Source: Pomacea canaliculata (lineage: Eukaryota > Mollusca > Gastropoda > Architaenioglossa > Ampullariidae). From it: a DNA stretch of 64,000 nt. The notes below the pieces were generated by a model, which was not told the DNA's origin, did not search any database, and saw nothing but the letters and a program-made list of their open reading frames with translations. The position numbers were made by a program, and so were the translations under genes. Positions 49,440-63,555 of the stretch are shown here, in pieces; the first letter of the stretch is position 1; every line of letters begins with the position of its first letter. The DNA lies in NCBI RefSeq assembly GCF_003073045.1, contig NC_037593.1, positions 3,959,525-4,023,524 on the forward strand, given 5' to 3'.

Positions 49440-52150
49440 TCCAGCCCGGTAACCCCAGGGTGCGGATGTCAGGAGCCGCCGCTTGATTTTAGAAGCCATG
49501 GGTACCCTTCCAGACGTCTGTAATTATATCATCTTGCAAGAGACTACACTCAAACTGGTAAAACCAACTGTCCACTATTCTTTCCAGCTGCATCTACTTT
49601 CAAACTCAAACAATCCTCACCCCACCGTCCCACACCCACAAACAAATTGAGCCTGACGATGGTGATCATACTCAAATGCGGAAGCTTGAAAACCAGACAG
49701 CCGCTGTTGATGAGAAAGATGATGCAGCTAACATTAAGGTTGCACCTGAGAAAATACCTTCCTGTGGCAGGTAGTCCCACACTCGTGACAGACATGTCAG
49801 TGGCCATCCCAGGGCGGTAGATCATCACTTCAGGCTCCACGTGACAGAACTTCATTCAACAACACAGTCACCTGCTACAATCGCCTGTGTATTGGTGTCC
49901 TGCGACTAAGGTACCAGCAGCATCGTCTACAAACATATTTTCGTAAATCCATCAGAATCTCAGGTAAAGATGAACTACTCGATCCCAGTGTCGAAAAGAA
50001 AGTGCTAACAATCGTCGCGCGCCTCTCTACCTGAGGATATCTGCAATACATTGCACTGGACACAAACAGCCAAAGACACACAAATTATCGTTACAGAAGA
50101 GAAATGACAAAGAAGAAAAGCAGGCTACAGGAATAGAATATTTTTAAATGACGATATGACCCTATTGAAATAGATGAAAGACCTGGATTGTGTGAAAAGA
50201 CAATGGTCTACAGATGGTAAAGACTGGTACCTCAAGAAGACGCCATGATGTACACCTCTCTCAAGCCGGGATCCACAGATTTCACATTTAAACCTTGGTG
50301 AAGACAGCTCCGACTGTGACAAACTTGACCAGTCTGTCCTAGTTATCTGTTAGGTCGCCCCCCAGGGGATTCAATGCACCAAACACCGCTAAATAATCGT
50401 GGATTCGACCACAGCGTGTTTTTGACTGAATGTAAATTGACTGTCGCCAAAGACTTTTATCTTTGAAAGGGAAATATGGTCTGAATTTCGTGTGTTTAAT
50501 AAATTTTCAATTTATTTCTTAAATTCAGATTTCTGTTGGTGTTTTCTATCTCTTTCGAACTCAATCACTTTAGTCTACTCAGTATGCTGAAGTCTGTAAG
50601 TTCAATATTATCGATATCCATGGAGTCGATGCCAGTAGTCTTCTGGCGATTTCTATTCTCTATTCCCGACTCTGTTCATCTATTCTGCGTTCCCACAGAC
50701 AACACAACGGCTTTCCGAGCTGTAGATCGATGTGAACTGTAACCACTCACAATGTCGGTTGACATCGATGATGTAGTAGAGCAGAGCAACGATCCAAGCC
50801 TCCAACATCAACGACAGCACAGCTGGATTTTTTTAGTCGTTCCTTCCTCTTTTTTTTTTTTTTTTTTTTTTTCTTCGTTTGCTGACAGATATTGATCTCC
50901 GTCTGTGTCTTATGTACGTTTATTAGCCTCTCTCTTGTACAGTGCATCGAGCCTTCTGCGCTTTAATATTATCACGTGTTTGTGTGTGTATATATACATA
51001 TGATGTATATTTTCCTGTCGTTGATCCTGACTATATTTTTTAATATCCTTTAATTTATTTGATGACATGTACAGCCACAGAAAAATGATTTTAAAGATGT
51101 GGAAGAAAAGAACAAGTGAGTGAGGCTGAAAGTTAGGTTTTCGTGTATTAGGTGCTACAATCCGATGCATGGATGTAAGAGAGAGAGACTGCATAGACAG
51201 CCAAGATGGGTATGTAAGTGTGTGTATAATATATATGATAGACAGAAGTTTGCCTGTAGGCACTGTATGTAATGCTGACGACTAACAGTTGAACAGCTCC
51301 ACGCCCCTGAGAAGGGGAAAGAATAAAGAATCTCGAACCTTGAATGAGAGAGGATGTTCGCTACTCACCATGGACACCGGGTCATCCACGTCAGCCCTGC
51401 GCACACCTGTCTCGTTCTCGTGCTGTGAACGGGACCTTGAGAAACATTCACCGAGGGCAGACGACAAATCAAACACGCGCTGCGCGTGCGTGGATGATAG
51501 GAGAGCACACGCGTGTGTTTGCAATGCTTTGTAGGTGCGCCCGCGCGTGTCTTGGTGAGTGCGTGCACACGTGCTGATGCATGTTGTAATGGCTCTCGTG
51601 CGTGTATCTATGTTTATGCGTGTATAAAATGTGTCTGTGTCGCGGCAGATGCTTGTGTGGGTTTGGTTTTTCTGCTTTACAAGCGAGTGCCTCCTGTCGC
51701 GTGGCTTTGTGGATTCAGGTGGCCTTATCGTGTTCACCAAATGGTCGACAGTCAACCAGTTTTTGGTTTTTTTTTTCGTGGATATTTCGCAGTGAAACGA
51801 CTTGGCATCTACAGATGCACTCTCGTAATTTCAGTAATCTTTTTGAGGTTAAGAACTCCCCCTACCCCACTCTATCGGCCCCATCCCACACCTTCAAAGG
51901 TTGTATTAATATTGACGTACCATGATAACAAAAGGCCCATAACCGAGAAGCTAACACAGAGTGCACGTGCAGTAGTCTCCCCTTACTAATAAGTCTGTGT
52001 AAAGGTTGGGGAAATCAACAAAACTGCTTTGTAGATAATTTTACATTATATTTTTAGCAGTATGTAATTTAAGGACATTAAAAATCCTCAGCACATTTGA
52101 TTAACAGCGCTACATTTTAGAAAAAAAAAAAAACTTCCAGTTTCTGTTGT
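49440..52150. other. Intergenic, no gene recognised
   Basis: No supported exon. A T-run of about 19 nt lies at 50852-50870. A stretch rich in alternating GT/GC (51480-51640) produces long chance open frames on both strands. Confidence 0.45.
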
Positions 52151-52157
52151 ATAAATC

Positions 52158-52163
52158 TTTATT
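52158..52163 (-). terminator. Poly(A) signal of the fatty-acid-binding-protein gene
   Basis: Minus-strand AATAAA about 230 nt after the TAG stop at 52393. Confidence 0.6.
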
Positions 52164-52392
52164 GATGATGCTCCCGGGTTTGGATTTTTTAATGACATGG
52201 TAAGGGATCTTCATCCTGGATTTAGTGAAATTTGTCTTTTGGGTTTTGGCAGGCAGGTCAAAAACTCATCGTGACAACTTTGTAAAGATGAAGTGGCGAC
52301 ACGTCCTCTCACACTGGTGTAGGCACAAGCACGCACACACACATACACACGTGTAAAGGCCGGTGGCTATGCATATTGCACGGCGCACCCAC

Positions 52393-53146
52393 CTAGGCTC
52401 TCTCGTAACGGCGAGTTGATGTCACATCCCCTGCAGACATTTTCTGGAACGATGACAAAAAGTGATGTAGATGTCAGAATTTAAAAAAGACATTTTAACA
52501 CACTTTCCACCACCCACAGAGAGAGAGAGAGAAAAACTGCTCAACACACTGTGAAACACTCCCTCACTCATTCACTTCCTTTCTTTCTCACTCATGTTGG
52601 TAAACAGATACAGAACACACACCTAGCTGTGACAAGCAGGTCATGCATTGACAAACACTTCATCATCTTAAAGAATACAGAGCAGAAGAGGGTGCACTTA
52701 CAAAGAAGAAACATTACAGGATGTTGTACTATGCTTAGGGAGGTCTACAGCAGTTGTTGATACTTGGAAGAGTAGGTTGTGTGAAGGAAGCCTAACAACT
52801 GTACTTTTGTTTCTTGCAATTGTCACTTGTGAAACCTTTGTCAGTGCCTGGTACTCTTAACCCTCCCCATCTCTCTCTCTTGTCAGTCTGTTCTCTCCCC
52901 GCTCGAGTGGTCGGACTAAGTCTGAAGAGCACGGGCTGATGTCTACAATATCGACATCCAGCAAAGCCTGGCTGTGGACACACTTGACTGACATTCTCTA
53001 ATCACCCTTATCATCTGATTTTCTTTGCTTACCATGACCATCTGGTCGCCTTCAATGGCTCGGACGATCTTAGAACTGAAAGGACCGCTGATTTCCTCCA
53101 CCAGTGTGTCCCCGTCTACAGTAAACAGCGTCTGTCCGCAACAAGG

Positions 53147-53187
<41 letters not shown>

Positions 53188-56100
53188 ATTACATAGTTTA
53201 GTACCACATTCACTACTTTCTCGGAAGATTGACATATCAGCTGGTGGAACCCAGTTTAGTCAGTTTCCTCTAAGGTGTATTGAGATATTCAAATATTTGT
53301 TATCCTAATAACAGACAAAGAAAATTCGATGTGCTATGCACTCACACACACAGATGTCTTTATCCATTTCAAGTATTTTATTACTGAGCCTCGGAGAATG
53401 TCACTAAGCTAAAAACAGTTCTTTAAAAATTAAACTCAATACGTAAGCAAAGTTTGTTTATAAGCAATGCCTCAAAGAGACAAAGAAATTGTAGGATGTC
53501 TTGTGTTGCAACTGTATTTATTATTATTATTTATCTGCTTGTTTGTGGCTTTGTTTTCTTCTGTGGTTGCTTATTGTTGTTTCTGAAATTGAGGATGACC
53601 ATCACCTTTATCTCTCTGCCGTCGAGGTAGCGCGACACGAACTCCACTCCATTCTGTGCGTTGACTTCAATAGGAGAGACAGGAGTGATGGTGACGATGC
53701 TGATGTTGTCGCCGTCGATGCTGATGTCCTGCACGATGTTGTTCTCTGGTGTCAGGAGCTTCAACGCTCTCTCGCGCGACTCGCCTTGTACACCTGCGCA
53801 CGTGCAAATACATAAAAATAACTAAATGGAAAACGAACGAACCAAAACAAATATTTCTCCAGTTTTAATTGCTTCTTGTGGTGGTGTCAACATTATATTT
53901 ATACAGGATTATCTAAAAATAGCCTTAAAATTATAATGTAGCATAGTTTTAGAGCTTTTTCCAGGATGTTTTTAGCGATGCGGGTTGAGTCAGTTATCAA
54001 ATGTTCACCAACAATAATGTTCCATAAGCTTCAGAGGACTTGCAGGATGTATTATTAATACAGTCTCAGCTTACGGTGCTACTGACTACACCTGTGCATA
54101 AAAATAATGAAATGGAAAATGAACAAACTAAAACAATTGTTCAATTTTCAAGCTCCTTTCCTGTTTTTCTGAACTTCTCTTCCCCTATATCTCAGCCAGA
54201 CGACTCCGCTTTTCGTTTTTAATGTGTTGCAAACCACTGGACATCTCTTCCCTTCCATACCCGCCATCTACCCACATCCAATCCTTTAAACATGCACTAA
54301 ACAGCTGTTCCACGAACATTACTCCTTACACCAGCCAACATATTTGTCAATAGTGTTTATTAGTCAGTTGGCTAGTCCCCCTGCTTGCCTTCCTGGTTGT
54401 TTCTCCTTCCGTCCTTCATATCCTGTCCACGTCTCCTACTTGCCATGAGTGTGATTATGTGCGATATAAATCACACATTAATATTATTGTATAGATTGTC
54501 CTCGCTCGACAAACAGTTTATGATAATACTCAGAAATCCTGACGAACCACAAACAAGAATTAAATGATTTCCACGGGATAACTTTAAAGATCCGTGTATG
54601 CTATATACACGTGGCTACAATTATTAGTTAATTGTCGAAAGTGATATCTGTTGCAGAATTACCGTGCTTAGTTATTGCATTAAATGTAAGATTTAGATAA
54701 CTATTTATCCCAGAGGGCAGTTCAGGTCAACTGGTACTGAGGGCGACAGTTGTCCAGAAACAAGCATGGAGCAAGATGGAGGATGACACGAACTCCATGA
54801 ATACAAACTGTAATCTTCAGAGCATGTAGCAACATGTATGGTCCGTAAATTAAAAAAATGGAAAGCAGCATGGTTCACAAGTTAAAGTGTCAGTGAAGAA
54901 GACTCATAATCCTGTTGTCGATAACCCAAGGTGAGATGGCAACCCCAAGAACAGGACACACCAGCGATAGTGGATGAAGGTGTCGATGGGAAGAAACGAC
55001 TCAACACGAGTAGTGAAGAACAATCCAGAACAGAGACCAACGGAGCAACAAACATCACACATCAGGAGACAATTAACTCCATTTACATTCATGGACAAGA
55101 CAAAAAGACAGAGAGCTGATCCAGTCCCCTCCAGCCAGGTAGGCGGAGTGACATCCTTCTCATCATTATTCATTGTTCGTAGAAAAAAACAAACACATGC
55201 AATTATACTTGAACACACACACACAGAGCAGGTCACGAAGAGGTCACCTTCAATGAAACAATTCAATGCCTTGACTAACACATCCTCCTCATCTGATATT
55301 TCATGGAATTAGTCATGGTGGTGAAGGGGTGGTGTTGGGTTTGCGAGACAGAGTTGGGGTGGTGGCAACACAATGAGATAAAATATGTGGAGTGGCAAAG
55401 GCATTAGTGTGTGTGTTACATCTGGTTTGTATCTATCACATATTAACTAGAGAAAGCATTGTTGCATATGAATAAGCTAATACGATTTTCATCAAACACA
55501 TACGGGTACTTTGAGAAAATTAAGTTTATAAATACACAGCCAAACTCCCCCAGAAAAAAATTATACTGTGGTGTTGTTGTTGTTGCTGCTGCTGCTGCTG
55601 CTGTTGTTGTTGTTGTAAGGAACAATGAAAGAAAAAATGTTGGTGGAAATGATCGAACAGAAATGGCCGTGCTTTCACGAAAAGATGATTGACAGATGAT
55701 TTGGGACTTTGTCACATCAGCAGTTTGATGGTGCTGCTGCTGACGAATGTGTTCAGTGCGATGCGAGGACGTTTGTAGTGATGACAATGATGTTGCTGTC
55801 ATGATGTTTACCACACAAAGCTGGTCACAGCACCACACGACACAACAAGGGTTGTTTCCTTCCTGGCACTCGACCTTTACCTTTCTGACCCGGCGATGTG
55901 CAGCTGGGAAAGTATAAACGCATGCTCAGCTCAAATAACGAGGGTAACACTTGCGTTTCCATGGTGACATGCAACCTGAGCACGTGTTTGTGAGTGTGTG
56001 AGCAACATGGCCTTCACAGCATCGCTGTAAGAAGCAGAGGGAGAGGAATGAGTGTTGAACTGGTTCGCTCGTCTTGTCAGCCTGGTTTGCCCGGTGAGTC

Positions 56101-58005
56101 AAAGCCTCGTAAAGACATCGTAAAGAAAGTGTGGACATCAGGCCACATGTCATGAGCTAGACTGTTTGCACTTTGAACTCGGGGCAGCCATCACAAACCC
56201 GAGGGAAGGAGGGAGATGGATTGTGGTGATTCACAGAATACCAGAGCCAGGCAGGCTAGGACACAATGTTGTATAAAACAACACCCATTTATTACTAACC
56301 ATCTAATTTTTTTAAAGACACCACCCTTTGCTGCCATCACATTTTGCCATATATTTAAACTCTGGGGAAAAGTCATATTTCTAAGCAGCTTGAATTAAGA
56401 TCAATCAATCAATCAAGCCGTTAGCCATCAAAAGAAAACGTTGCCCAGGACCGTCTAATGGCCGACAACCCGGCTGCTTAGTAAGAATCCATCCCCTAGC
56501 TCCTGGAAAAAAGGGTTAGTGGGTGGGTGGTAGGAGGAGCTCATGTAGCCTTCTACACCGATCAGTTCACGTACATAGATAAGTTTTCGTCGGTGCAGTT
56601 TTTGTTTTAAAGTGTGGGGCAACGTGTTCGCTACGTGTCCGTGACCTCCAAGGTCAGAATGGAGGTGGCCAGAATGTAGAGCAGATGTTATCAAATTGAC
56701 TTTGCTCCGCGGGGTTACAACTAATTGAATTGTCAAAAGACGAGATTATGTCCTTCTGTTCCACTCATGCAGCAGCCTTGAGTTTCTCTCTCACACATGT
56801 CTTCCATCTGTCCCTCCTCTACATCAGTGCCCACGTAAATGTAAAATGGCGGCTACGTGCATCGTACGTGAAGTCAATAACGTGGTCACAACCTGCGAGA
56901 AATGCGCGGTACTAATGTCACGTGACTATCAAAAGCCGGATCACACGTTGTCGAATATTGACGACCTTTGGTATTAAGATAAGACCACATTAAAACGAGT
57001 GACAAAACATGACCCATGTGTGACATGTCTGATTAATATCTCCATCGAGAGCTACTTGTAAAAATAATAAACATTCAAAAACAACCACGTGTTTACATAA
57101 GGATTTGTTCTGCACACAACAGGATGTCCCACTTCCTGGCGCTTGTTGGACTTATAATAAAGTTGCCATGGTAGATGTGGGATTCAGTAACTAAACACGT
57201 ACGCGATATCATTTCATTTCGAGATCGGCTCTTCAAGTCCTGTTTGACTTCTGTTTGTAACATGGACAAGACGATAACAACGGTCACAATGTACAAATAT
57301 CTAGTCCCCTCTCACACATCCTAGTACGCCCTCGCTATATAAATATATTATAATACATGCATTGGTCATCAGTCTCCTATTACAATGCCATGGATTTCTG
57401 TGTAAATGTTGTGGAATTTCCGTCAAAACTCCTGGAGTTTGTTTTCAGTATAACTCCTTTAATTTCCGAACAACAAATATTTTAGGAGTAATGAAGCAGT
57501 TCTGACAAAAACTATGCAAGTAATATCACTCAGCATTTTAATTGATTATTTATAATTATTGTAAATAATAAAATAACAATGTACACAAAACATCAACATG
57601 TTAGTGAAGTGCTAGGAATCTGGTGAGTCAAGTTAAACTTCTGTGTAAAGCGTGTGGGCAATGTCCAGTGCTGTAAGTATTACTGACGAAAACAATGAAA
57701 TAGGTAATAAGATGAGTGTATAAATAAACAAAAATGCACGCAGCATCAATGTGAAGTGCAAGAAACTTTTGCATAATTTCTGTGCATAAATTTCTGGAAT
57801 TTGTACATAATTCTGGAATTACTATGAAAGATGTCTCTGGAATAACTGTTACGCGCCTGCATGGTCTAAAACTGTCGGTAACGGAAATGATGCAATAGAT
57901 AACATGCAGTAAATAAATAGGAAGTAGTATCTCACCAACAGCATCTAAATACAGCTCGAAGTTATCAAGCGAGACCAGCTTCCATTTGCCATTCAGAGCT
58001 GCCAT
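52393..58005 (-). CDS. Fatty-acid-binding protein (intracellular lipid-binding protein family)
   Basis: Four exons: 58005-57936, 53793-53606, 53131-53033, 52443-52393 (TAG). Phases 1, 0, 0 match the classic four-exon FABP structure, and the product is 135 residues, the usual size. The start MAALNGKWKLVSLDNFELYL is the family signature (GKWKLVxSxNF). Exon 2 holds GDNISIVTITP and GVEFVSRYLDGREIK, strand pairs of the beta-barrel. Exon 3 is TLFTVDGDTLVEE to GDQMVM, and exon 4 ends GDVTSTRRYERA, equivalent to the GVTCTRxYER terminus. The final-strand Arg and Tyr that contact the ligand carboxylate in FABPs are present. It should bind long-chain fatty acids or related lipids in the cytoplasm. Intron 1 is about 4.1 kb. 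Paralogue type not resolved. Confidence 0.93.
53147..53187. repeat. (CAT)n microsatellite
   Basis: About 13 CAT units ending 16 bp upstream of the exon 3 acceptor of the FABP gene (minus strand). It gives a spurious Met-run in one frame. Confidence 0.95.
53794..57935 (-). other. Large first intron of the FABP gene
   Basis: No exon recognised inside. Contains TTG/CTG microsatellite at 55572-55616 and scattered CA tracts. Confidence 0.5.
55572..55616. repeat. Compound (TTG)n(CTG)n(TTG)n microsatellite
   Basis: About 5 TTG, 6 CTG and 5 TTG units in the first intron of the FABP gene. Confidence 0.9.
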
Positions 58006-60157
58006 GACGGTGGTTGTCTGTGTCGTTGACGATGGCTGACAGTGTGATGTTGTGCAGCTTCTGGTGGTCTGTGTGTGACTGCTGCTACACCGGCGCGAGT
58101 TATACTCCTACTGGCTCCCGGCCTCTCGAGGGGAAAAAACTAGGGGTTTGGGGGAAAGGCGGACCTCCAGCCGCCTATACAGCGAAATGAAAACCCCCAA
58201 AACGAACTCTTATCCCCCCTTCCTCTCAGTTCTCTCCCCCAACCTTACCCTCGAGACAACCACTCCCTCTAGCGGCTGGCGCACGAGCCGTGACAACACG
58301 GATGTTACAAAGGGTTCGTGGGAAGGGGCCATAAGGGTGCACGGAGGTCATCTGCCATCTTGCGAGTTTACCATCCGCAGCCATGCCACGTGACTAGTGG
58401 TGACGCTGTTGATCGGCAGTTATCGCCGTCGTCGTGTCATCCACTAAATGGCGACTTCCCTCGTGTCTGTCTCCCTCGCCACCCACCAACCCCGTGCCAC
58501 GCGCTTTAGCATTTCCTCGAAAGCTCCGAGCGAAGTGGAGAGTAGAAAGTTATCAGACAGAACACGTTGGAGTTCTCCCCTCACCCCGCGCCCCACCACC
58601 ACCACGACGCCATGTTGCTTCCCTAGACACGTCATTACGATGCTCGCCACGTGTTGTTGTATGATTAATATCATGGGAAGCGGTGCTCGGTAGCAAGCTT
58701 GCAATGAGGAGGCCACCAGTGTGTTGATACAGAGCTCCACTCCATGAGTTAACCTCGTTTGGCTCAAAGTCAGTCCTCGATCATATTCTTTACTGAAAAC
58801 GTGGCAAAATTTTTTGTTTATCTCGTACATTTGCATGCACAGTTTCTGCTCCCCCTCAGCTCTGGTTCTCCCTCCCTTCAACTAATTCCCCAGACCAATC
58901 CCCCCCAACCCACAGCTGGGTGGCTTTTAACCTCGTAGCTACAGGCCTTGCAGACATTTCTTCGCTCACAGATTTTTTTCAGGTCGTGTTATCTACAAAA
59001 AAGTAATTTTAAATCTGATAACAAATTTTTCTTCTTGTAAATACTAGCAATATGGTTGTCGACGTTTAACGCTTTAGAAGCGTTGTATCATGGCGAAAAA
59101 TGGTCAAGTTAGCAACACCCTGGGTTAAAATAGTGAAGCATAATCGCACACTATAATAAACTAATATAAAAAAAAGGAATGAGCAAACAAAATATAACTA
59201 AGGAAATAAGCAAAATAAAAAAAAAGGCGAGAAAAGGAAAATAATAGCCCCAGTGAAGGACGTGGAAAATCACCTTTAAGAGTCAATAAGTAAACTTTAC
59301 CCTGGTAATACAAATTTCGGGTATTCAACCATAGTACCGGGTGAGATGGATCTAAACAAAGACCTAGTAAAAATAATTGTTGACAAACCCAAGGAGGACT
59401 TTCTAAGGTATTGCTTGACAAAGACTACACCTACCTCCGGCTAAGAAATGTCCAGGTTGAAAGAGAAGCCATCCTTCCCTGACACGGTCAACCTGCATGC
59501 AGATGGACGGATGGAGTCTTACGAGAAAAAGAACCTAGGAAAAAAAGTCTTGAATGGGAAATATCACTAGAGACAAGAGATAAGAAAGTGAAATCGAACA
59601 AAAAATGTGGTGGTGGTTGGGGGGAGGAATCTGTCCACAAAAGAATACAGGTAAAAGAACAATAAAGGCTAAAATATATATATAAAGGAAAGCAATATAG
59701 AAAGGAGAGGAACATCTCAGTCACCCAGCGAGAAACAGTCTGGGTGATATTGTTCACTCTCAACCCGAAAAGCGGGGCTTCAACAAGGGGGCTAACAGGG
59801 GCGGATGGGTGTTATAAGTGAACTCACACGAGAAAATACACAAATTATCGAAAACTTTGATAACGAGAGGTCAAGAACAAACAGAGAATCAAGCAAAACT
59901 CGTTATCATGAGTCCAGCCCCACACAGTTCTCAAAACCTTCCCCCATCCCACCCCAGCTTCTTAAACTTTTGAACATCTTCATCCTACATCCTCTCAATT
60001 GTCTCGGCCCATAGTTCATCACACCCAGGTGCTTTGTTCTCGCCTAGAAAAACACCACTTCTGCCCAAGTCCTTAAGATAAAATACAGATAGAGCTAAAT
60101 AAATCTTTTAATCATTGAAATGTACAGTGGTACATGCTTATAGCGCCTTTGAAACTG

Positions 60158-60355
60158 TTTTTTTAACTGGGCTGAATTTGAAATGCAAGATATTGCTGAT
60201 ACCGATATCCTGGCTTTGCGAAGGTCTACCGCACAGGGAAGTCCGGTTCTGGCGGGAAAGACAGTAAATGTAATATTGACAAAAAATACAGTATTCCCCC
60301 GAACCTTTCTTTTTACTGGGTTGAATTTCAAATTCAAGACATTGCTGATACCGAT
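60158..60355 (+). repeat. Imperfect direct repeat of about 48 bp
   Basis: The segment TTTAACTGGGCTGAATTTG to ATTGCTGATACCGAT at 60158-60206 recurs at 60309-60355 with a handful of mismatches, spaced about 150 bp. Confidence 0.8.
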
Positions 60356-63272
60356 TATCGTTTATCTTTCATCCTAACTTCTATTCTTTCCATTGTGAAA
60401 AATAATTCCCATACACTGTACAGTGTATTTCATGTTTAATTTATTCGAGCTGCACTCTTGCTTTCGGCCTCGGATGTTAGTTCATTCGCAGATTTCTTCT
60501 CTTTACAAATGTGTAGACAGAAGTACTTGAGTAAAGTTGCAACAGAAGAGCGATTTTGCACAGTAATTGAAACAGTCATTACAAATGGTCTAGTTACTCT
60601 AGTAGAAAGGACAGATTCATTGGATGGATGCCGGCTCGTTCCCAGACACAGGATGTAAGAAAGGATGCACGAGACACTGGAAAATTAAATAATGCTTTGA
60701 GTACATCGACATCAGATGTACCCGCCATGATTGCTCCCCGTTCCATTAATTTAAGTCCAAAGTAATTTGAAGGGCATGAAGGGGCAGCTGTGACAAACCC
60801 TTGGATTACAAGTCTGTGCGTGCAACATTTGGCGCTCGTGTAACGAGGGTGGGCATTACCCCGAGATGTGACTAACAACGAGCTGCTACGGGCCGATGGG
60901 TCTGTGGATAAGGGGTGGTGCCCCGGGTGGGGCTGGGGTGCTGGTGGATGGAGGAGCTGAATGGGATGGAAGAGGGGCTGAAGGGGAAGGACAGATGACT
61001 GTTGCGGCACATCTGGCGTGGGAAAAAAGAATGTGTTGTCTGAGTCGTGCGAGTCTTCTTCCGATACGTGGACTGCAGATAGCGCGCGGAACACGTGGGA
61101 GGGGTGTTGCTCGAGACGGGTGGAGGTGCTGCTGCTGCGATTAATAAGACCTAAAGAGAGCTTGTTTGGAGTTAATGACAGCAAACCATGGACAATGAAG
61201 AAAAAAAAATGTTGACACTTTACTGATAATTGTCAGGCATAGTAATGAATGAGATTAGTCAACAAAATATATTGTGGTAAACAACGTCGATTGTGTAATG
61301 AAAAGGATTGAAAGAACCCTGTACAGATCATGCCAAACCATGAAGGAACATTGAGAACTGTAGAGAGTAAACAGAAACACTTGTGATGATGCAATCACTA
61401 GCAGCGGCAAAATCTCGAGCATAGTTTTTAAAGTGATATACCTACAGTTTTCACTATAGGTCGTCCATGCGACAACATGATGTGGGCAAACAAATCCCAT
61501 TATCATTAGTCAATAACAATAGTAGAAAGGTTGGACGGCCGTGTTTAACGCCGTGTCAGCAGCTAAAGGTTATGTCACACGAGAAACTGTCAGATTTATT
61601 GAATCAAGGAAACAAGACTTCCTGATGACAATAAAACAAAGACAATGAAGTTAATGAACTCATATAAACCAACAAAAATTAATAAACAGAAAGGATAAAA
61701 AAGAATAGTTTGTTAAAAGATGTTGATGGCTCTGAGAAGGCAACTATTAAAACAGAAGCTGTGAATCTTGTGAACCATGAATCTAATAAAGTTTAGCGGT
61801 TTTTAAAAATGAAAAAAATAAATTAGTTGTTTACTTCGTTAGGCAAGCACATCGCACTCTTGTGCCACAGTGAACACCATTTTAAGAATTAAAACGAAAA
61901 AAAAATGTGTTCAGTGCATGGTGAAGACAGTAATTGATTTATTTAGTAAAAATCGGAAATGACCCAAGTTAATATCGCTTATAGCTACTAATTGTTTCTG
62001 CCAAAGGCAAATTTTTAGAATGATGAATGGCGCGGGCTTAATGAACGAATCTAGCAAATGAAAAAAGTGCATTCAACTTTACGTTAGATTACTTATGTAT
62101 TTAAAATAAAAATAGTCGATAACAACTATAACCTACAACTCCCACCTACATACGCAAATAATAACAAACTGTTATGTCTTTAGGAGATTGTAAGGTGCTT
62201 ATGTATAAGAGATTTTTTTCCCTCCTGTCTCCAAAGATGCGTGATTATCACTCATTTCACTGCACACGCTGCCAACTGAGAAAAACAAAAGACTCCACCT
62301 GCAGTTTCACAGGGCAGGTCAGAGCCGGTGATAACGGAAGGCTCGTGGGGTCAAGTACACTTAAAAGGAGACAGTTCGTGAAGATCCGACAGCCCCGAAC
62401 ACGTTCAAGGGCACCATGGGAGAAATCCGAGACAAGAAGCCCACTGAGGAAAAGAAAGGAGTATAATTACTGTGAAATGTGGTTTCTTCAGTTTTTACGA
62501 TCACTAGATTTTAAAAGATGGAGATTTCATTGAGCGAGTATTTTAAAATACTGTTATCAAGATGACTAAACAAAACTGGGTTTACTGTTGCCTTAGTTTA
62601 CAATAAAAATGGAACTTTTATACACACTTCAAAAAGGAACAAAATAGATTTTTAAGTCCATGCTTTTGACATAATAATTTATTAATATCATAAGAAAGAA
62701 TATTACGATGTATGTGCCAAAATCTCAATGAAACAGAAAATGAAGAAACCCTCCTTGTGGTAAAAATATACTCGAGCACACAATTTTATTTCTTGATTTA
62801 TGACTTTGCCTGTAAATTAAACAAGTAAAACACAAAAGAGAGCTCAGTGCTAAAGAAAAATCGTTGTTTCATATCCCTGATACCCACATCCAGAATAATT
62901 TAGTTTAACTCAAAAATGAACGTATAAGAAAAGCTAACAAGCACTGCATGCATAAACCATGCACTGTTGAAAACTATTGACATCGCCTTCAAACTGCTTT
63001 TTTCTAACTACTGAGATCAAAGCAGGCACATCAGTGTTGCGAGATTCTTCAAGTATTTTTCTTTGATAGCCCTTATACTTTGTCATGGTGCCTGGCAGGT
63101 GAAGAGGAACACGCGTCAACTGGTAAGCAAATGATCTAGCGGTGATTAAGGCAAACACGGACACCATGTTGAGTTTTAAAATGTTACTAGAGTTAGAAGA
63201 TCAATATACTTTGTTACATCTGTTGTCTACGTTTACAAAAATTGCACAAAGAAACAGTTGCAGGTTGTATCT

Positions 63273-63298
63273 CGCACGCACGCACGCACGCACGCACG
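63273..63298. repeat. (ACGC)n microsatellite
   Basis: About six CGCA units, 258 bp from the DNA2 exon end. Confidence 0.9.
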
Positions 63299-63555
63299 TA
63301 GCCCGCCTCGTCTGTGGGTGTTATAGGAGGCGGGCTACTTAAGAGACCTACCCCGTATGTGGAAGAGAAGACTGAATACAACCGTAAGTCGTTAAGGACT
63401 GTCTTCGAAAGCGAGGCTCATTCCCTACGAACACTTAACCTCCGTCAAGTATCATACCTACACCAAAGAAACTACCCACACGTTTCGCTGCCACAGGTCA
63501 GACGATCAGTGAGTGATACAAGGAAAAGACATGAGTACCAGCGTACAAAGGATAC

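Larger units (their letters stand above)
58006..63555. other. Intergenic, no gene confidently recognised
   Basis: Holds the FABP promoter side, an imperfect direct repeat at 60158-60355, and a 196-codon minus-strand open frame at 60594-61184 with no recognised similarity. The 3' end of the DNA2 gene should also lie in the right part of this stretch, but its last exon could not be placed in phase. Confidence 0.4.

Noticed and set aside
51282-51755. 157-codon minus-strand frame and overlapping plus-strand frames
   Set aside because: They arise from alternating GT/GC-rich low-complexity sequence read on both strands; composition is Thr/Arg/His-rich with no domain or splice context.
53143-53188. 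Met-rich reading frame upstream of FABP exon 3
   Set aside because: It is the (CAT)n microsatellite read in frame within the intron.
62174-62533. 119-codon plus-strand frame with CTRC and DSTC motifs
   Set aside because: Two CxxC-like pairs are too little; basic, unstructured and without neighbours or splice sites.
62934-63167. Possible last exon of DNA2 (ends SFQQCMVYACSAC)
   Set aside because: Its reading frame requires a phase that the 63556 donor does not supply, and it does not resemble the DNA2 C-terminus.
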